A DNA stretch of 64,000 nucleotides from Cyclobacteriaceae bacterium (GTDB lineage Bacteria > Bacteroidota > Bacteroidia > Cytophagales > Cyclobacteriaceae): the NCBI GenBank assembly GCA_019638235.1, contig JAHBUE010000002.1, positions 248,001 through 312,000 of the forward strand, in the 5' to 3' direction. A program made the translations under genes and the position numbers. The notes under the pieces were generated by a model, which saw nothing but the letters and a program-made list of their open reading frames with translations, had not been told where the DNA came from and ran no database searches. Below, in pieces: positions 25,565-35,600 of the stretch. Positions within the stretch are counted from its first letter, which is position 1. The number at the start of each line of letters is the position of its first letter.

Positions 25565-25751
25565 CATCTCTAAAAACTCCTCGGAGGCTGTCTCAAAAGT
25601 CTTTCTGTCATCGCGGATTTATTCCGCGATCTCGATTTGAAGTGTGCCAAATGGAATTCCGGCTCAAGACCGGAATGACACTCGCTCCTTTCTTTGACTT
25701 TTGAGACAACCTCAAGGGGTTGAGGTAATTAAAAGCATGTTTTTAGAGATG
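25565..25751. repeat. MITE-like element A, copy 1 (interrupted by element B)
   Basis: Outer inverted repeats CATCTCTAAAAAC (25565-25577) and GTTTTTAGAGATG (25739-25751) frame a 187-nt non-coding element. Read in reverse, it matches the element at 28501-28587: both contain the segment TTTTAATTACCTCA after one arm and CTAAAAACTCC at the other. Copy 1 is longer because a second palindromic element (25584-25713) sits inside it. No coding capacity. Confidence 0.75.
25584..25713. repeat. Nested palindromic element B inside element A
   Basis: The 130-nt element has terminal inverted repeats of 18 nt with one mismatch (GAGGCTGTCTCAAAAGTC at 25584-25601; GACTTTTGAGACAACCTC at 25696-25713). Its core carries the hairpins ATCGCGGATTTATTCCGCGAT and TTCCGGCTCAAGACCGGAA. 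Absence of this block from the copy of element A at 28501 indicates it arrived later. The remainder of 25714-25824 holds no gene. Confidence 0.75.
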
Positions 25752-25824
25752 ACCATAAATTTATCACCTGCATTTCCCGAATTTTAGTTTGGAAGATTAT
25801 CTTTCGGATTGAATTCTAAAAGAA

Positions 25825-26619
25825 ATGCGTATGAGAAATATGAGCATGATACAGGTATTCTTAATACTGATTTGTGTGCTGTGTTATTCGGTAGCAAGCG
25901 GCCAGCAAGACTACCTTGTTTTAACCAAAGGCGATACGCTGTACGGAAAAGTAAAGCACCTCTCGTATAGCGCTGAACAAAGCGTGCAACTCGAACCCGC
26001 AGGGCAAAAGCGAAAAACAACCTACACCATGCTCTCGGTAAAAGCTTTCCAGGTTGACGGAGAAATGTATCACCTCATCCGCACAAGCAATCAGTACACA
26101 TATATGAAACTCCTTTCCGGGGGATACCTAAGTCTGTATGCGTTTCAACTCGACAAACAAACAGCCTGGAACGGACGCTACCTGCACAAAATTGATGGCA
26201 GTGGCATGGAAGTTCCTACACTCGGGTTTAAAAGAAAAATGACTGATTTCATGCAGCAATGCCCCGTGTTGGTAGCAGACATTGAGGAAGGCAACCTCGG
26301 CAGAAACAACCTCGATACTATACTGGAGCGTTACAACACCTGCATTATCGACAAGACCTCAACAAAAGCAATTGAAATTGAAACAGAAACACCGGCAAAA
26401 ACCGTTGAGGCTGTTAATCGCTGGAGCGAACTTGAATCCAACGTGCGCGAAGCCGACCTTGCTGACAAGAATACGCTATTGGAAATGATTGCAGAAGCAA
26501 AATCCAAATCTGCACAAGGCGAAAAAATTCCTAATTTCCTGAAAGATGCCTTGAAGCGCGCACTCCAGGATAATGCCGAGCTTAGTGCGTTGTTGGTTAA
26601 GGCTATTGGCGGTGAGTGA
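25825..26619 (+). CDS. Secreted protein of unknown function
   Basis: The 264-residue protein starts with a signal peptide (MRMRNMSMIQVFLILICVL, cleaved near SVASGQ). The N-terminal half, DYLVLTKGDTLYGKVKHLSY and TYTMLSVKAFQVDGEMYHLIR, resembles beta-rich exported Bacteroidota proteins that begin with 'GDTLxGKV'. The C-terminal half is helical and charged (KTVEAVNRWSELESNVREADL). Starts at 25831 or 25840 are possible. Function unknown; likely periplasmic or surface. Confidence 0.75.
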   Translation: MRMRNMSMIQVFLILICVLCYSVASGQQDYLVLTKGDTLYGKVKHLSYSAEQSVQLEPAGQKRKTTYTMLSVKAFQVDGEMYHLIRTSNQYTYMKLLSGGYLSLYAFQLDKQTAWNGRYLHKIDGSGMEVPTLGFKRKMTDFMQQCPVLVADIEEGNLGRNNLDTILERYNTCIIDKTSTKAIEIETETPAKTVEAVNRWSELESNVREADLADKNTLLEMIAEAKSKSAQGEKIPNFLKDALKRALQDNAELSALLVKAIGGE

Positions 26620-26641
26620 TAACTGACTGATCTGTTGAATT

Positions 26642-26785
26642 ATGGAAAGAGCAAAGATTGTAGATTACTTTACAATAGGAACTTATACCGGACTCATTGA
26701 AATGGGGGATTATTTTTCACTTACATACGGACCAATACTTGGCGGGCTTTCAATTTTATTTTACGGATTAGGAAGAAGAAAGTAA
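26642..26785 (+). CDS. Possible 47-residue small protein
   Basis: An open frame of 47 codons begins 22 nt after the previous stop: MERAKIVDYFTIGTYTGLIE, then a moderately hydrophobic C-terminal half (LTYGPILGGLSILFYGLG) and RRK tail. It could be a small membrane-associated protein, but there is no clear start signal or family, and chance is not excluded. The following gap to 26927 holds only the inverted repeat listed separately. Confidence 0.35.
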   Translation: MERAKIVDYFTIGTYTGLIEMGDYFSLTYGPILGGLSILFYGLGRRK

Positions 26786-26883
26786 TTGGCTTTTAACCTT
26801 ATTGAAGAAAGAGAGATTGAAGGCAAACCGGTATTGTTTTATGGTTTAACGAATACCGATTAAGATTAAACAACCCTAACTTT

Positions 26884-26907
26884 AAAGTAGTCGAATTTGA
26901 CTACTTT
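26884..26907. promoter_or_regulatory. 9-bp inverted repeat upstream of lipoprotein gene
   Basis: AAAGTAGTC and GACTACTTT form a perfect 9-bp inverted repeat with a 6-nt centre, ending 20 nt before the ATG at 26928. The position fits an operator, or a hairpin in the leader RNA; it is not followed by a T-run. Confidence 0.4.
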
Positions 26908-26927
26908 GGACACAAACCCATTACACC

Positions 26928-27422
26928 ATGAAACTCATTCGCATCTTTATAAAAACCCTTGTACCTGTATTCTTAATCTTCGCAATTGCCGTTTCGTGCA
27001 GCCGGCAGGATAAGGCGCAAGAGCAACCACAAGACGAACAACCAACAGAATCAGCACCGGTAAAACCGGATGATGCCCTTATGCTGCATCACGATTATGA
27101 CATCAAGCCGCTCTATGGCGTGTACCTGCACGAAAGCAATACAACAGGCTTTACGGCCATACTCGAAATTATTCCAAGCGGAAATGACCTTTCGTTCTCC
27201 TTATCGGTAAAACAAAATAACTGCACCGGTCAGGCCGAAGGCGATATTGGAATTGGCGTTTATACAGAAACGGAATATGCAGGCTTTTCGGATAACCTCG
27301 ATTGCCGCATGGAATTTTTATTTAACCTCACCCGGCAATCCATACGCTTGCAAGAGGTTGGTCATTGCACACTGCATGAAAGCGGGTGTAGTTTCAATGG
27401 TGTTTATGTTAAGCGTGAGTGA
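26928..27422 (+). CDS. Predicted lipoprotein
   Basis: The 164-residue protein has a lipoprotein signal (IFAIAVSCSRQ, lipobox Cys near residue 24), an acidic/Gln/Pro-rich linker (QEQPQDEQPTESAPVKPD) typical of tethered domains, and a beta-rich domain (TGFTAILEIIPSGNDLSFSLSVKQNNCTGQAEGD) with four Cys, suggesting disulfides. Its 3' end overlaps the convergent menC gene by 19 nt. Family not recognised. Confidence 0.75.
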   Translation: MKLIRIFIKTLVPVFLIFAIAVSCSRQDKAQEQPQDEQPTESAPVKPDDALMLHHDYDIKPLYGVYLHESNTTGFTAILEIIPSGNDLSFSLSVKQNNCTGQAEGDIGIGVYTETEYAGFSDNLDCRMEFLFNLTRQSIRLQEVGHCTLHESGCSFNGVYVKRE

Positions 27423-28471
27423 TTCAGGTTATCAAGCCCCCACATTTTTCGCACATCATAATAAATCTCGCCTTGCGAAACCGTGAGCGGTGAATCAACA
27501 TTATCATCGTAGAGTTGCCCTGTTCCAAGTCCGTGCGGGAGCGCAACCGGGTAATTTGCTGTAAACTGGCAAATCGCGTTAAGCCCTATGTTCGACTCTA
27601 ACGCTGACGTCATCCACCAGCCGATTTGTCGTTCTTCAGCAACTTTAATCCATTGTTTGCACGATTGTAGCCCGCCATGAAGCGTAGGTTTTAAAATTAT
27701 AAACGCAGGCTTGATACGTTCCAGCAACACAATTTTATCCGAATCAGTTTCAACGCCAATCAGTTCTTCATCTAACGCTATGGGTATGGGCGATTTGCGG
27801 CAAAGCGCTGGCAGAATATCCAGCCCCGGCTTTACAGGCTGTTCAATAGAATGAATATTGTATTTCGCGAGTTCATTTAGTTTGTATAATGCTTCACCGG
27901 GTTTAAATGCGCCATTCGCGTCAAGCCTTATGGTAATGTTTTCGCGATAGTATTTACTGCGAATATAATGCAGAATGTCGCACTCTTTTTCAAAATTCAA
28001 CCCGCCTACTTTTATCTTAATACACCGGAAACCCTTTTCAATTTTCAACGAAACCTGTTGCAGCATCGAATCCAGGTCGCCCATCCATACCAACCCATTA
28101 ATAGGAATTGGCTTTCCTTTAATGAAGGAGTTATCAAAAATCATTCGCTGGCCTCCATGCTGTAAATCAAGAAGCGCTGTTTCAATACCAAACCGGATGG
28201 AAGGAAGCCCAGAAGGAATAACTGAATCAAGGGGCTGGTCTGTATCGGTAAGTTTCTGAAGACAATCTTTCAGAACATCTTCAAAATCAGGCCTGTCGTC
28301 AACACTCAGTCCGGGTAACGGGCCACATTCGCCAAGCCCGATACATGTAGGGTTATCTTCATTCCACACCTTCACAAACCATGAAATTTTTTCCTTCATG
28401 CGCCCGCGACTGGTGCGCGCATCGAAGTTGAAACGAAAGGTTTGTTTGAAGTAATCGGTTTGTAGTTTCAT
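27404..28471 (-). CDS. menC: o-Succinylbenzoate synthase
   Basis: The 355-residue enolase-superfamily enzyme shows the catalytic KxK in CIKIKVGG, metal ligands Asp in IRLDANGAF, Glu in SIEQPV and Asp in IALDEELIG, and the opposing Lys in FIILKPTLHGG. This lysine arrangement and the VALP-G-G region at the end (NYPVALPHGLGTGQLY) fit MenC, which dehydrates SHCHC to o-succinylbenzoate in menaquinone synthesis. Dipeptide epimerases and N-acyl amino acid racemases are close relatives, so activity remains a family inference. No other men gene is adjacent. Confidence 0.87.
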   Translation of the reverse strand: MKLQTDYFKQTFRFNFDARTSRGRMKEKISWFVKVWNEDNPTCIGLGECGPLPGLSVDDRPDFEDVLKDCLQKLTDTDQPLDSVIPSGLPSIRFGIETALLDLQHGGQRMIFDNSFIKGKPIPINGLVWMGDLDSMLQQVSLKIEKGFRCIKIKVGGLNFEKECDILHYIRSKYYRENITIRLDANGAFKPGEALYKLNELAKYNIHSIEQPVKPGLDILPALCRKSPIPIALDEELIGVETDSDKIVLLERIKPAFIILKPTLHGGLQSCKQWIKVAEERQIGWWMTSALESNIGLNAICQFTANYPVALPHGLGTGQLYDDNVDSPLTVSQGEIYYDVRKMWGLDNLNHSRLT

Positions 28472-28500
28472 GGTAGTAAATCACTGGCGAATTTAGAAAG

Positions 28501-28587
28501 AGCATCTCTAAAAACCTTGTCTTTTAATTACCTCATCCCCTACCCTTCTCCTACAAGGAGAAGGGAGATGGAGTTTTTAGAGATGCT
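28501..28587. repeat. MITE-like element A, copy 2
   Basis: Inverted repeats AGCATCTCTAAAAAC (28501-28515) and GTTTTTAGAGATGCT (28573-28587) form a perfect 15-bp pair around a C/T-rich hairpin core (CCCTTCTCCT / AGGAGAAGGG). It is the uninterrupted relative, in inverted orientation, of the element at 25565-25751. It lies directly upstream of queA and extends the apparent reading frame of that gene at its 5' end. Confidence 0.75.
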
Positions 28588-28621
28588 GAAAAAATATTTA
28601 GACTTATCTTTGTGCCCCTGT

Positions 28622-29812
28622 ATGAACCAGTCAATACCCATTAAAGAATACACCTACACGCTGCCGGAAGAGAGGATTGCGCACTTTCCGTTAGAGAAAC
28701 GTGACGAATCGAAACTTCTTGTTTATCAAAACAAAACCATCACACATACAAAATTCAACTCGCTGACGGACTATCTGCCGGAGAATGCAACACTCTTTTT
28801 CAACAATACCCGTGTAATCCAGGCGAGGCTGTTGTTCAGGAAAGATACCGGTGCCGGTATAGAAATATTTTTACTGCAACCCGAATACCCGTCCCCCTTG
28901 CTGGCAGAGGTTATGCAGACCACAGAAACCTGCCGATGGCGCTGCACCATTGGCAACCTGAAACGCTGGAAAGAAGGTGAACTGATTATACAGGCTGGCG
29001 ATATTAAACTATCAGCACGGCTCGTTAATCGTGATGCCGGTATAGTTGAGCTCAACTGGACGCCCAAACAAAAATCGTTCAGCGAAGTTGTTACACAAGT
29101 GGGGTTGACTCCGCTTCCGCCTTATATTAAACGCAACGTTGACAAAGAAGACGAAGTGCGGTATCAAACCATATACTCAACAGCAAATGGCGCAGTGGCC
29201 GCACCAACAGCCGGGTTACACTTTACGGATAACGTGCTGAAAGCGTTGCAGCACAAAGGAATTAAAACCGATTTTCTAACGCTGCATGTAAGTGCCGGAA
29301 CATTTCAACCTGTTAAAACCGAAAACGCTACCGACCATGTTATGCACCAGGAGCAAATCGTTATTACAAAAAAGAATATCGATTTTTTATTGGAAAACGA
29401 CAGGTTCATAACGGCCGCAGGCACAACATCTATGCGCACGCTGGAAAGCCTGTATTGGTTTGGCGTTAAGTTGCTGCATAACCCACAAGCGGACTTCATC
29501 ATTGAACAGCGCGACCCTTACAAGCCGTATAAAAACCTTCCCGATAAGACAGAAGCCTTATCAGCCGTAAGGCAACTTATGGAAAGTACCAAAGCAACCA
29601 CACTTACCGGGCATACTTCCATATTTATTTTACCGGGTTATACGTTTCGTGTTTGCAACGGGCTGATTACAAACTTTCATTTGCCTGGCTCAACACTTAT
29701 GCTATTGGTAGCCGCCTTCGTTGGCCACGACTGGAAAAAAATTTATGATGAAGCATTAGTCAACCAATACCGGTTTCTAAGTTATGGCGATAGTTCGCTG
29801 TTGATGCCTTAG
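28622..29812 (+). CDS. queA: tRNA preQ1(34) S-adenosylmethionine ribosyltransferase-isomerase
   Basis: The 396-residue protein is QueA, which transfers and isomerises the ribosyl group of SAM onto preQ1-tRNA to form epoxyqueuosine. Signatures: YTLPEERIAHFPLEKRDESKLL, NNTRVIQARL, the AVAAPTAGLHFT motif and TSIFILPGYTFRVCNGLITNFHLPGSTLMLL. The frame is open upstream to 28517, but that extension is repeat-derived and does not resemble the family; ATG 28622 matches the conserved N-terminus. It is a single-gene unit. Confidence 0.94.
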   Translation: MNQSIPIKEYTYTLPEERIAHFPLEKRDESKLLVYQNKTITHTKFNSLTDYLPENATLFFNNTRVIQARLLFRKDTGAGIEIFLLQPEYPSPLLAEVMQTTETCRWRCTIGNLKRWKEGELIIQAGDIKLSARLVNRDAGIVELNWTPKQKSFSEVVTQVGLTPLPPYIKRNVDKEDEVRYQTIYSTANGAVAAPTAGLHFTDNVLKALQHKGIKTDFLTLHVSAGTFQPVKTENATDHVMHQEQIVITKKNIDFLLENDRFITAAGTTSMRTLESLYWFGVKLLHNPQADFIIEQRDPYKPYKNLPDKTEALSAVRQLMESTKATTLTGHTSIFILPGYTFRVCNGLITNFHLPGSTLMLLVAAFVGHDWKKIYDEALVNQYRFLSYGDSSLLMP

Positions 29813-29890
29813 CTTGTATTGTATGAGAAGATATAGCTTGACAGTGGGATACAAAATCAAATAACGGTATCTACACTACCAACACCACAA

Positions 29891-29921
29891 AAAAAACCTG
29901 CCGGGTTGCGACAGGTTTTTT
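29891..29921. terminator. Bidirectional terminator between convergent genes
   Basis: A perfect 10-bp stem (AAAAAACCTG / CAGGTTTTTT) whose A- and T-rich flanks supply a T-run in both directions. It lies between queA (plus) and the OmpA-type gene (minus), which converge here. Confidence 0.85.
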
Positions 29922-29945
29922 ATATGCGTGAACGTTACTGACTTG

Positions 29946-32267
29946 TTAAATAGAACCCTCAGCCTGAAGATCAATAATCCTCACTTCTACCCTTCTTCCT
30001 TCTTCCTTGCTGGTTTCGGTTTTGGTGGCGCCATAGCCTTTGGCTACAATTCTTCTCCTTACTATATCGCGGTGGTTCAGGTAGTTTAGCACTTCAATGG
30101 CACGTTTGTTTGATAGCTCACGGTTCATTTCTTCCGAGCCTTCCTGCGAAGCAAAGCCCGAAATTTCAACACCCAGCTCAGGATATTTTTTCAGGATGGC
30201 AAGCAGTTCGTCAAGCGAAGCATGGTACTGCGCTTTCAAATCGCTTTTTGCCACATCAAAATAAATTTTGGATTGCTTTGCCAGCACGCTCTTATCGTAA
30301 GTTCCCGCTTTCTTCGCCAACTGGTTTTTCTGTTTCTGCGCTTCTTCCGATACTTCAAAAGTAGGCAATGAAAGAATGGTTTTTCCCTCTACATTTTTCT
30401 TCTCAAACTTGTCTTCATCCGTTTCATCGTAATAGTACACACGGGTTGCTATTTCTAAATTAGGGTTGCTGTCATCAAAGTTAACCTGGTCCATCGTGTT
30501 GGTTAAATGAATCAGTTCCAGCACGTAATCAACACCTTCACCATCACCGGCTGCTAACATATCCATCATCAAATCATACACATCAACATTACCGCTTTGT
30601 GCAAGCTTGGCTTCATGCGTTTTACGCAAGTCGGCCTTTGAGTCCTGATTGGTGTTATAAAATGCATTCTTCACCTCAACTTCCTGGCCTACTACCACAT
30701 CAAACTGTTTAATGGTTTTAAGATTAATCTGCTGGAACAATTCGTAGAAGTAATCCTGGTTCGGAACGTTTACATTGATGGTGTAGGGTAAAAATCCTTC
30801 CGACTCAATGATTACATCATAATTGCGTGCCGGGGGAAGAATGATCAGGTAGTTTCCGGTTTCGGGATCGGGATCGTAAACAAAATCAAGTTTCTTGTTA
30901 GTCTGGTTATCGATCACATAAATTTTAGTGGGCATCGGCTTGCCGGTGTCGGCATTAAGAATGCGGCCTTTAATCATCGTTAACGGAATGTTCGCGGCAT
31001 CTTCGGGCATATCTATATAATAAATATCCTGCGCACCCTGACCTCCTTTACGATCAGAAGAGAAATAAGCGCGTGTGCCATCGGCAATCAACGTAAAGTA
31101 ATTATCGTTTGCTGTTGTGTTTATCGGGTAGCCAAGGTTCTCAGGCTTTGTCCAGTTGTTGTTAACAGACTTCGTCATGAAAATATCGCGACCGCCCATA
31201 GTGCTGTGTCCATCCGAAGTAAAGAACAACGTCTTCTGGTCGGGGTGAATGAACGGAGCATCTTCGTTATCTTTTGTGTTTATGGTAGGCCCCAGGTTGA
31301 TGGGCTGGCTCCAGTTGCCATTGGCCTGCAATTCAATCTTATAAATATCCATACCGCCCATACCGCCTAAACGGTCGCTGGCAAAATAAATGGTTTTACC
31401 ATCGGGCGTAATGCTGGCCGTAGTTTCGAGGTGCTTGCTGTTTAGCGTTGACGCAAAAATTGTCGGCTTCGACCACGTGTCACCGGTTTTGTTGATCACA
31501 AAAATATTTCCGGGGTCGGTAGCACTTCCCATAAAGATCATCATCTTCTGGCCATCGGCAGAAATACCGGCTGTGCCCACATTAAAATCAGACGTAACCG
31601 GAACAACTACCGGCTGCGACCACGTGCCGGAAGTATTGTATGAAATAAGAATTTCTTCAATAAACTTTTCGCCTGTACGGGTTTTACCGGTATTGGGGCG
31701 AAGCGCAGTAAACGCCAGGATACTCTCATCAGCCGACACTACCGGATTATACTCCGTGTATGTTGTGTTTACGCCAAAGCCAAAACTGTTCACCGTAACA
31801 TTTCGCGGCACCGACATTAATGCCACAGCATTATGGCACGATCCAATGGCCTTATCGGCAAGGGCAACAGCTTTTTTATCGGCTGCGGACGCCTTTTTAA
31901 ATTGGGTGTAAGCGTCAATAGCTTTTTGCAGTTCTTCATTGCGCTGATAAAGCATACCCAGATCGTAATAAGTAGAAACGGGCACCTTTGCTCCGTTTTT
32001 CAGGGCGTATTCTAAGTAAGCAATAGCTTTTAATTGCTCATCCGTAGAAGTGGATTTCTGATAGCAAACCCCTGCTTTATAGTGAACATTGGGGTCTTTC
32101 TCACCGGCCTGGATGGCCTGCACAAACAGTGGCAACGCCTCCTCGTAATTGCGGATGTTAAAATACTTTTCCGCTTCGGCTACAGCCTTTGATGACTGGG
32201 CATAGCCTCGGTTTACAAACAAAATGAAGGAAATAAGGGCCAAAATGGCTACAAGAAGTCTTTTCAT
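29946..32267 (-). CDS. TPR / PD40 propeller / OmpA protein, PorE-like
   Basis: The 773-residue exported protein has a signal peptide (to about RGYAQ), N-terminal TPR repeats (about 30-135), a PD40/WD40-like beta-propeller (about 165-420; ITPDGKTIYFASDRLGGMGG, FIHPDQKTLFFTSDG), a carboxypeptidase-regulatory-like domain (about 430-505, GRILNADTGKPMPTKIY), a linker and an OmpA peptidoglycan-binding domain (about 655-765) with IYFDVAKSDLKAQ, GVEISGFASQEG and NRELSNKRAIEVL. This domain order is that of PorE, a T9SS component that links the machinery to peptidoglycan, though PorE is usually a lipoprotein whereas this has signal peptidase I type export. Paralogues are frequent in Cytophagales. PorE identity should be treated as probable at domain level only. 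Confidence 0.82.
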   Translation of the reverse strand: MKRLLVAILALISFILFVNRGYAQSSKAVAEAEKYFNIRNYEEALPLFVQAIQAGEKDPNVHYKAGVCYQKSTSTDEQLKAIAYLEYALKNGAKVPVSTYYDLGMLYQRNEELQKAIDAYTQFKKASAADKKAVALADKAIGSCHNAVALMSVPRNVTVNSFGFGVNTTYTEYNPVVSADESILAFTALRPNTGKTRTGEKFIEEILISYNTSGTWSQPVVVPVTSDFNVGTAGISADGQKMMIFMGSATDPGNIFVINKTGDTWSKPTIFASTLNSKHLETTASITPDGKTIYFASDRLGGMGGMDIYKIELQANGNWSQPINLGPTINTKDNEDAPFIHPDQKTLFFTSDGHSTMGGRDIFMTKSVNNNWTKPENLGYPINTTANDNYFTLIADGTRAYFSSDRKGGQGAQDIYYIDMPEDAANIPLTMIKGRILNADTGKPMPTKIYVIDNQTNKKLDFVYDPDPETGNYLIILPPARNYDVIIESEGFLPYTINVNVPNQDYFYELFQQINLKTIKQFDVVVGQEVEVKNAFYNTNQDSKADLRKTHEAKLAQSGNVDVYDLMMDMLAAGDGEGVDYVLELIHLTNTMDQVNFDDSNPNLEIATRVYYYDETDEDKFEKKNVEGKTILSLPTFEVSEEAQKQKNQLAKKAGTYDKSVLAKQSKIYFDVAKSDLKAQYHASLDELLAILKKYPELGVEISGFASQEGSEEMNRELSNKRAIEVLNYLNHRDIVRRRIVAKGYGATKTETSKEEGRRVEVRIIDLQAEGSI

Positions 32268-32294
32268 GATTATTTAGAGATTCGTTTTTTTATG

Positions 32295-32323
32295 CAATGC
32301 TACGACCATACGCGAGTGCAAAA
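32295..32323 (-). promoter_or_regulatory. Candidate promoter of the OmpA/PD40 gene
   Basis: On the minus strand TTTTG (32319-32323) is followed after 16 nt by TAGCATTG (32295-32302), a seven-of-eight match to TAnnTTTG. It lies 28 nt upstream of the gene start. The rest of the 380-nt gap to 32650 shows no gene; no equally good promoter was found for the plus-strand operon. Confidence 0.35.
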
Positions 32324-32649
32324 CGTTCATTTTTCCGCTCAACCTTACAAGTGCGAAGAAATACAGCAAAATTAGCCTGATTGTCAGTTGCTTAATGAAC
32401 GCGGAAAGGGTGGGCAAAAAGCCATTCAAAAAGATTAAACCTTTACTTGAGGTAAGTAATGCTAAAGGTAGGATTACGAAAAAATTGCAAGGCTTTAGGA
32501 ATTACACCAGAATGTACCGAATTTTAAGTAGATTAGCCGGACTATTACGATGCTCATAGAAGAAAACGACAGGAGAAGGCAGCCGGATCGTAATGTTCTG
32601 TCCGCTTGCAGATTACACCAACTATAAAAAATTATAAAGAATACCGATT

Positions 32650-35600
32650 GTGAAAACCGGAATACTGCACAAGTCACTAAGAATGCAGGAGGGCGAAGAA
32701 GGCAGGGTAATCCTTCTGCTGCTTGCGAGTTTCTTTATGGGAGCCTTTTTAGCCACTTTTACAGTTGCCGCCCAAACCCTGTTTCTGAACAACTTCGATG
32801 AACAAAACGATCTGCCAGGGGCTTTTGCCATTGGCGGGGCTTTTGGACTTGTGGCTACCATCGCCTATAATTTTTTGCAACGAAAAATATCGTTTCGGTT
32901 CCTGGCTATTTTAAGCCTGTTGGTGGTTACGGTAATTACGGCAGCCATCGAATATGGGCGTCTGTATGTTGAGGATATAAACACCATTTATTATTACGGC
33001 TTTACGCAACTTGTTCCGTTTACCCTGATTGTTTTACTGGTTTTTTGGGGAACATTCAACCGGTTTTTTAATGTGCGGCAATCCAAGCGATTAGTGGGCA
33101 CGGTTGACCAGGGCGCTTTGGTAGCCTCGGTAATTTCCTTCTTTCTTATACCGGTGGTGTTGCCCTCGCTGGGCGATAACGAAACCGAGCAGGCTGAATC
33201 GCTTTATACCATAAGCCTGGTGAGCATTATAATCTTTACCGTATTATTCATTGTGCTTTCGGCAAAATTTGGTGGCGAGCAGTGGTCGCTGGCAAAAGAA
33301 CGTGAAACAAACATTAAAATAGCCATACCAAACTTCTTTAAAAGCCGCTACCTCATACTCCTGTCCGTCTTTATTATTGTATCTATCATCGCCTTAAATT
33401 TCGTACAGTATTCTTTTTTAAGTGTTTCAACGCAACGTCTGAAACCGGAGCAGCTTGCCACTTTCCTCGCCTTGTTTGAGGCTACCGTAGTAATTTTCGC
33501 CTTCCTTGCCGATACCCTAACCTCCGAAAGAGTATTGCAGGATTACGGTCTTCGTGTGGCTATTCTCATCAACCCCGCCATGATCGGCATATTTACCGTG
33601 GCAGCCCTGATCATAGGTTGGGCCTTCGGCTACACACAAGATAGCCCCTCCTTTACGATATTCTTTGTGATGGTTGCCATGAGTTTACTCATTATAGGCG
33701 CAGCAAAAGAAGCGTTTGACGAACCTGCGTTCAAGCTATACCAACTTCCTATTGACTCAAACATCAAAATTGACGTGCAAACAAAAATTGAAGGTATAGC
33801 AGCAGCTCTCGGTACTATGATTGCCGGGGGATTGATTTACCTCATCAATCGGGTACATGTATTCAACCTGTTGCATATTACCTTATTTACCATTCCTATT
33901 GTTGCACTGTGGTATTTTGTAGGTACACGTATGTACACCAATTACCGGAAAACCCTGCGCAGTACCCTCATTAAAAACAAAGCCAACGTTGAACACACCA
34001 TCGAACAGGAGTTTACGGTTGACCGCGTATTAGAAAGAGAAATAACAAGTTCGGCAGAAGATAAAGTATTGTTCGGCTTGCGGTTTATGGAGAAAATTGA
34101 ACCGGCACTTTTTGAAAACGCCATCATTACATTAGCAAACAGCAGCCACACACAGGTAAGAACATTCGCCAACGAAAAAATTCAACAGCTTGGCCTTGAT
34201 AAAGATCCCTCAAAAGACAACGACATCCGTACCTTAGCCTCGCAGGCGCAAGGCGCAACCGAGGATAGCGACCTGCTTTCCATACCGCCCGAAAACCTGA
34301 TGAAACTAAGCAAGTCTGTTAAAGCTGCTGACCGTATGCTGGCCGCCAAACTGCTGCGTAAGCTTATCAGTCAGCGCACCATTTTTATTTTACTTGAATT
34401 GCTTCGCGATGTTGATTACAACGTGCGCCACGAAGCATTAAAAACCGCCCGAAAAGTTAAACGACCGGAAACCTGGCCTACGCTGATCGAGTTGCTTTCG
34501 TCATCTTCATATTGCCATCAGGCAACTGCCGCGCTTATTGAAGCCGGTGAACCAGTATTACCCGTTCTTGATACAGCCTTTCACAAATCGGGGCAAAACG
34601 ATGTGGTTATGCTGCGGCTTGTACAAATTGTTGGCCGCATAGGAGGCGATGCCGCACTCGACTTGCTATGGAAAAAAGCCGACTACCCCGATAAACGGAT
34701 TGTAAACCAGATTCTCTATTCGCTCCGGTATGTAAACTATCGTGCCACAGGCAGGCAGGCCAACCAGGTAATGGATTTACTTGATGCCGAGATCGGAAAA
34801 AATATCTGGAACCAGGCTGCGCTTCATGAACTTCCGCAAACGGACACCTTCCGGTTATTGCGCAGCGCACTTCGCGAGGAAATCCGCATCAACAACGACC
34901 AGATCACCATGCTGCTTTCTATTCTGTATGATCCGGAAGCCATTCAGTTAGTGCGCGAAAATATCGACTCCGGTGATCCTAATGGTGTAGCTTATGCCAT
35001 TGAGCTGATGGACTTATTCGTTGATCCCGATCTGAAACCTAAACTCTTCCCTTTGTATGACGATATTCCCATGTCAAGAAAGTTAGAGTTGCTGCAACCC
35101 TATTTTCCGAGAGAAAATTATAATCCTATACAGGTAATAAACTTCATACTGAACCGCGACTTTAACCTGAACAACCGATGGACAAAAGTTTGTGCTGTGT
35201 ACACGTCAGCTTATCTGAACAGGTTCCGCGTAAGTCGCGGACTGATTGCGCAGATGTTCAACCGTGATAAACTGCTTCAGGAAACAGCCGCCTGGGTTAT
35301 CTACAATAAAAACAAGAATACATACCATACCATCTCCGAACGTTTGCCCCATCGCGACAAGCGCTATCTCGATTCAGCTATTGAAAACAACCAGTTGCTT
35401 GACGGACTGAATGACGGATTTTTCTTAGGCATTGAAATGATCATGTTCCTTAAACAACTGCCCGAATTCAATGGCATCAGTGGTGTATTGTTGGCGCACC
35501 TGTTCGATAAAATCCAGTCGTATGATTTGCAGCGTGACGAAAAACTCCGCTTTACAATCAGCGAACAGAGTAACCCCGTGTTTATCGTAGCGCATGGCAA

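Noticed and set aside
28517..28621. Extension of queA upstream of ATG 28622
   Set aside because: It translates the MITE-like repeat and is absent from the QueA family.
29946..32267. Naming the OmpA protein porE
   Set aside because: Domain order fits PorE, but paralogues share it and this one lacks a lipobox, so no symbol is given.
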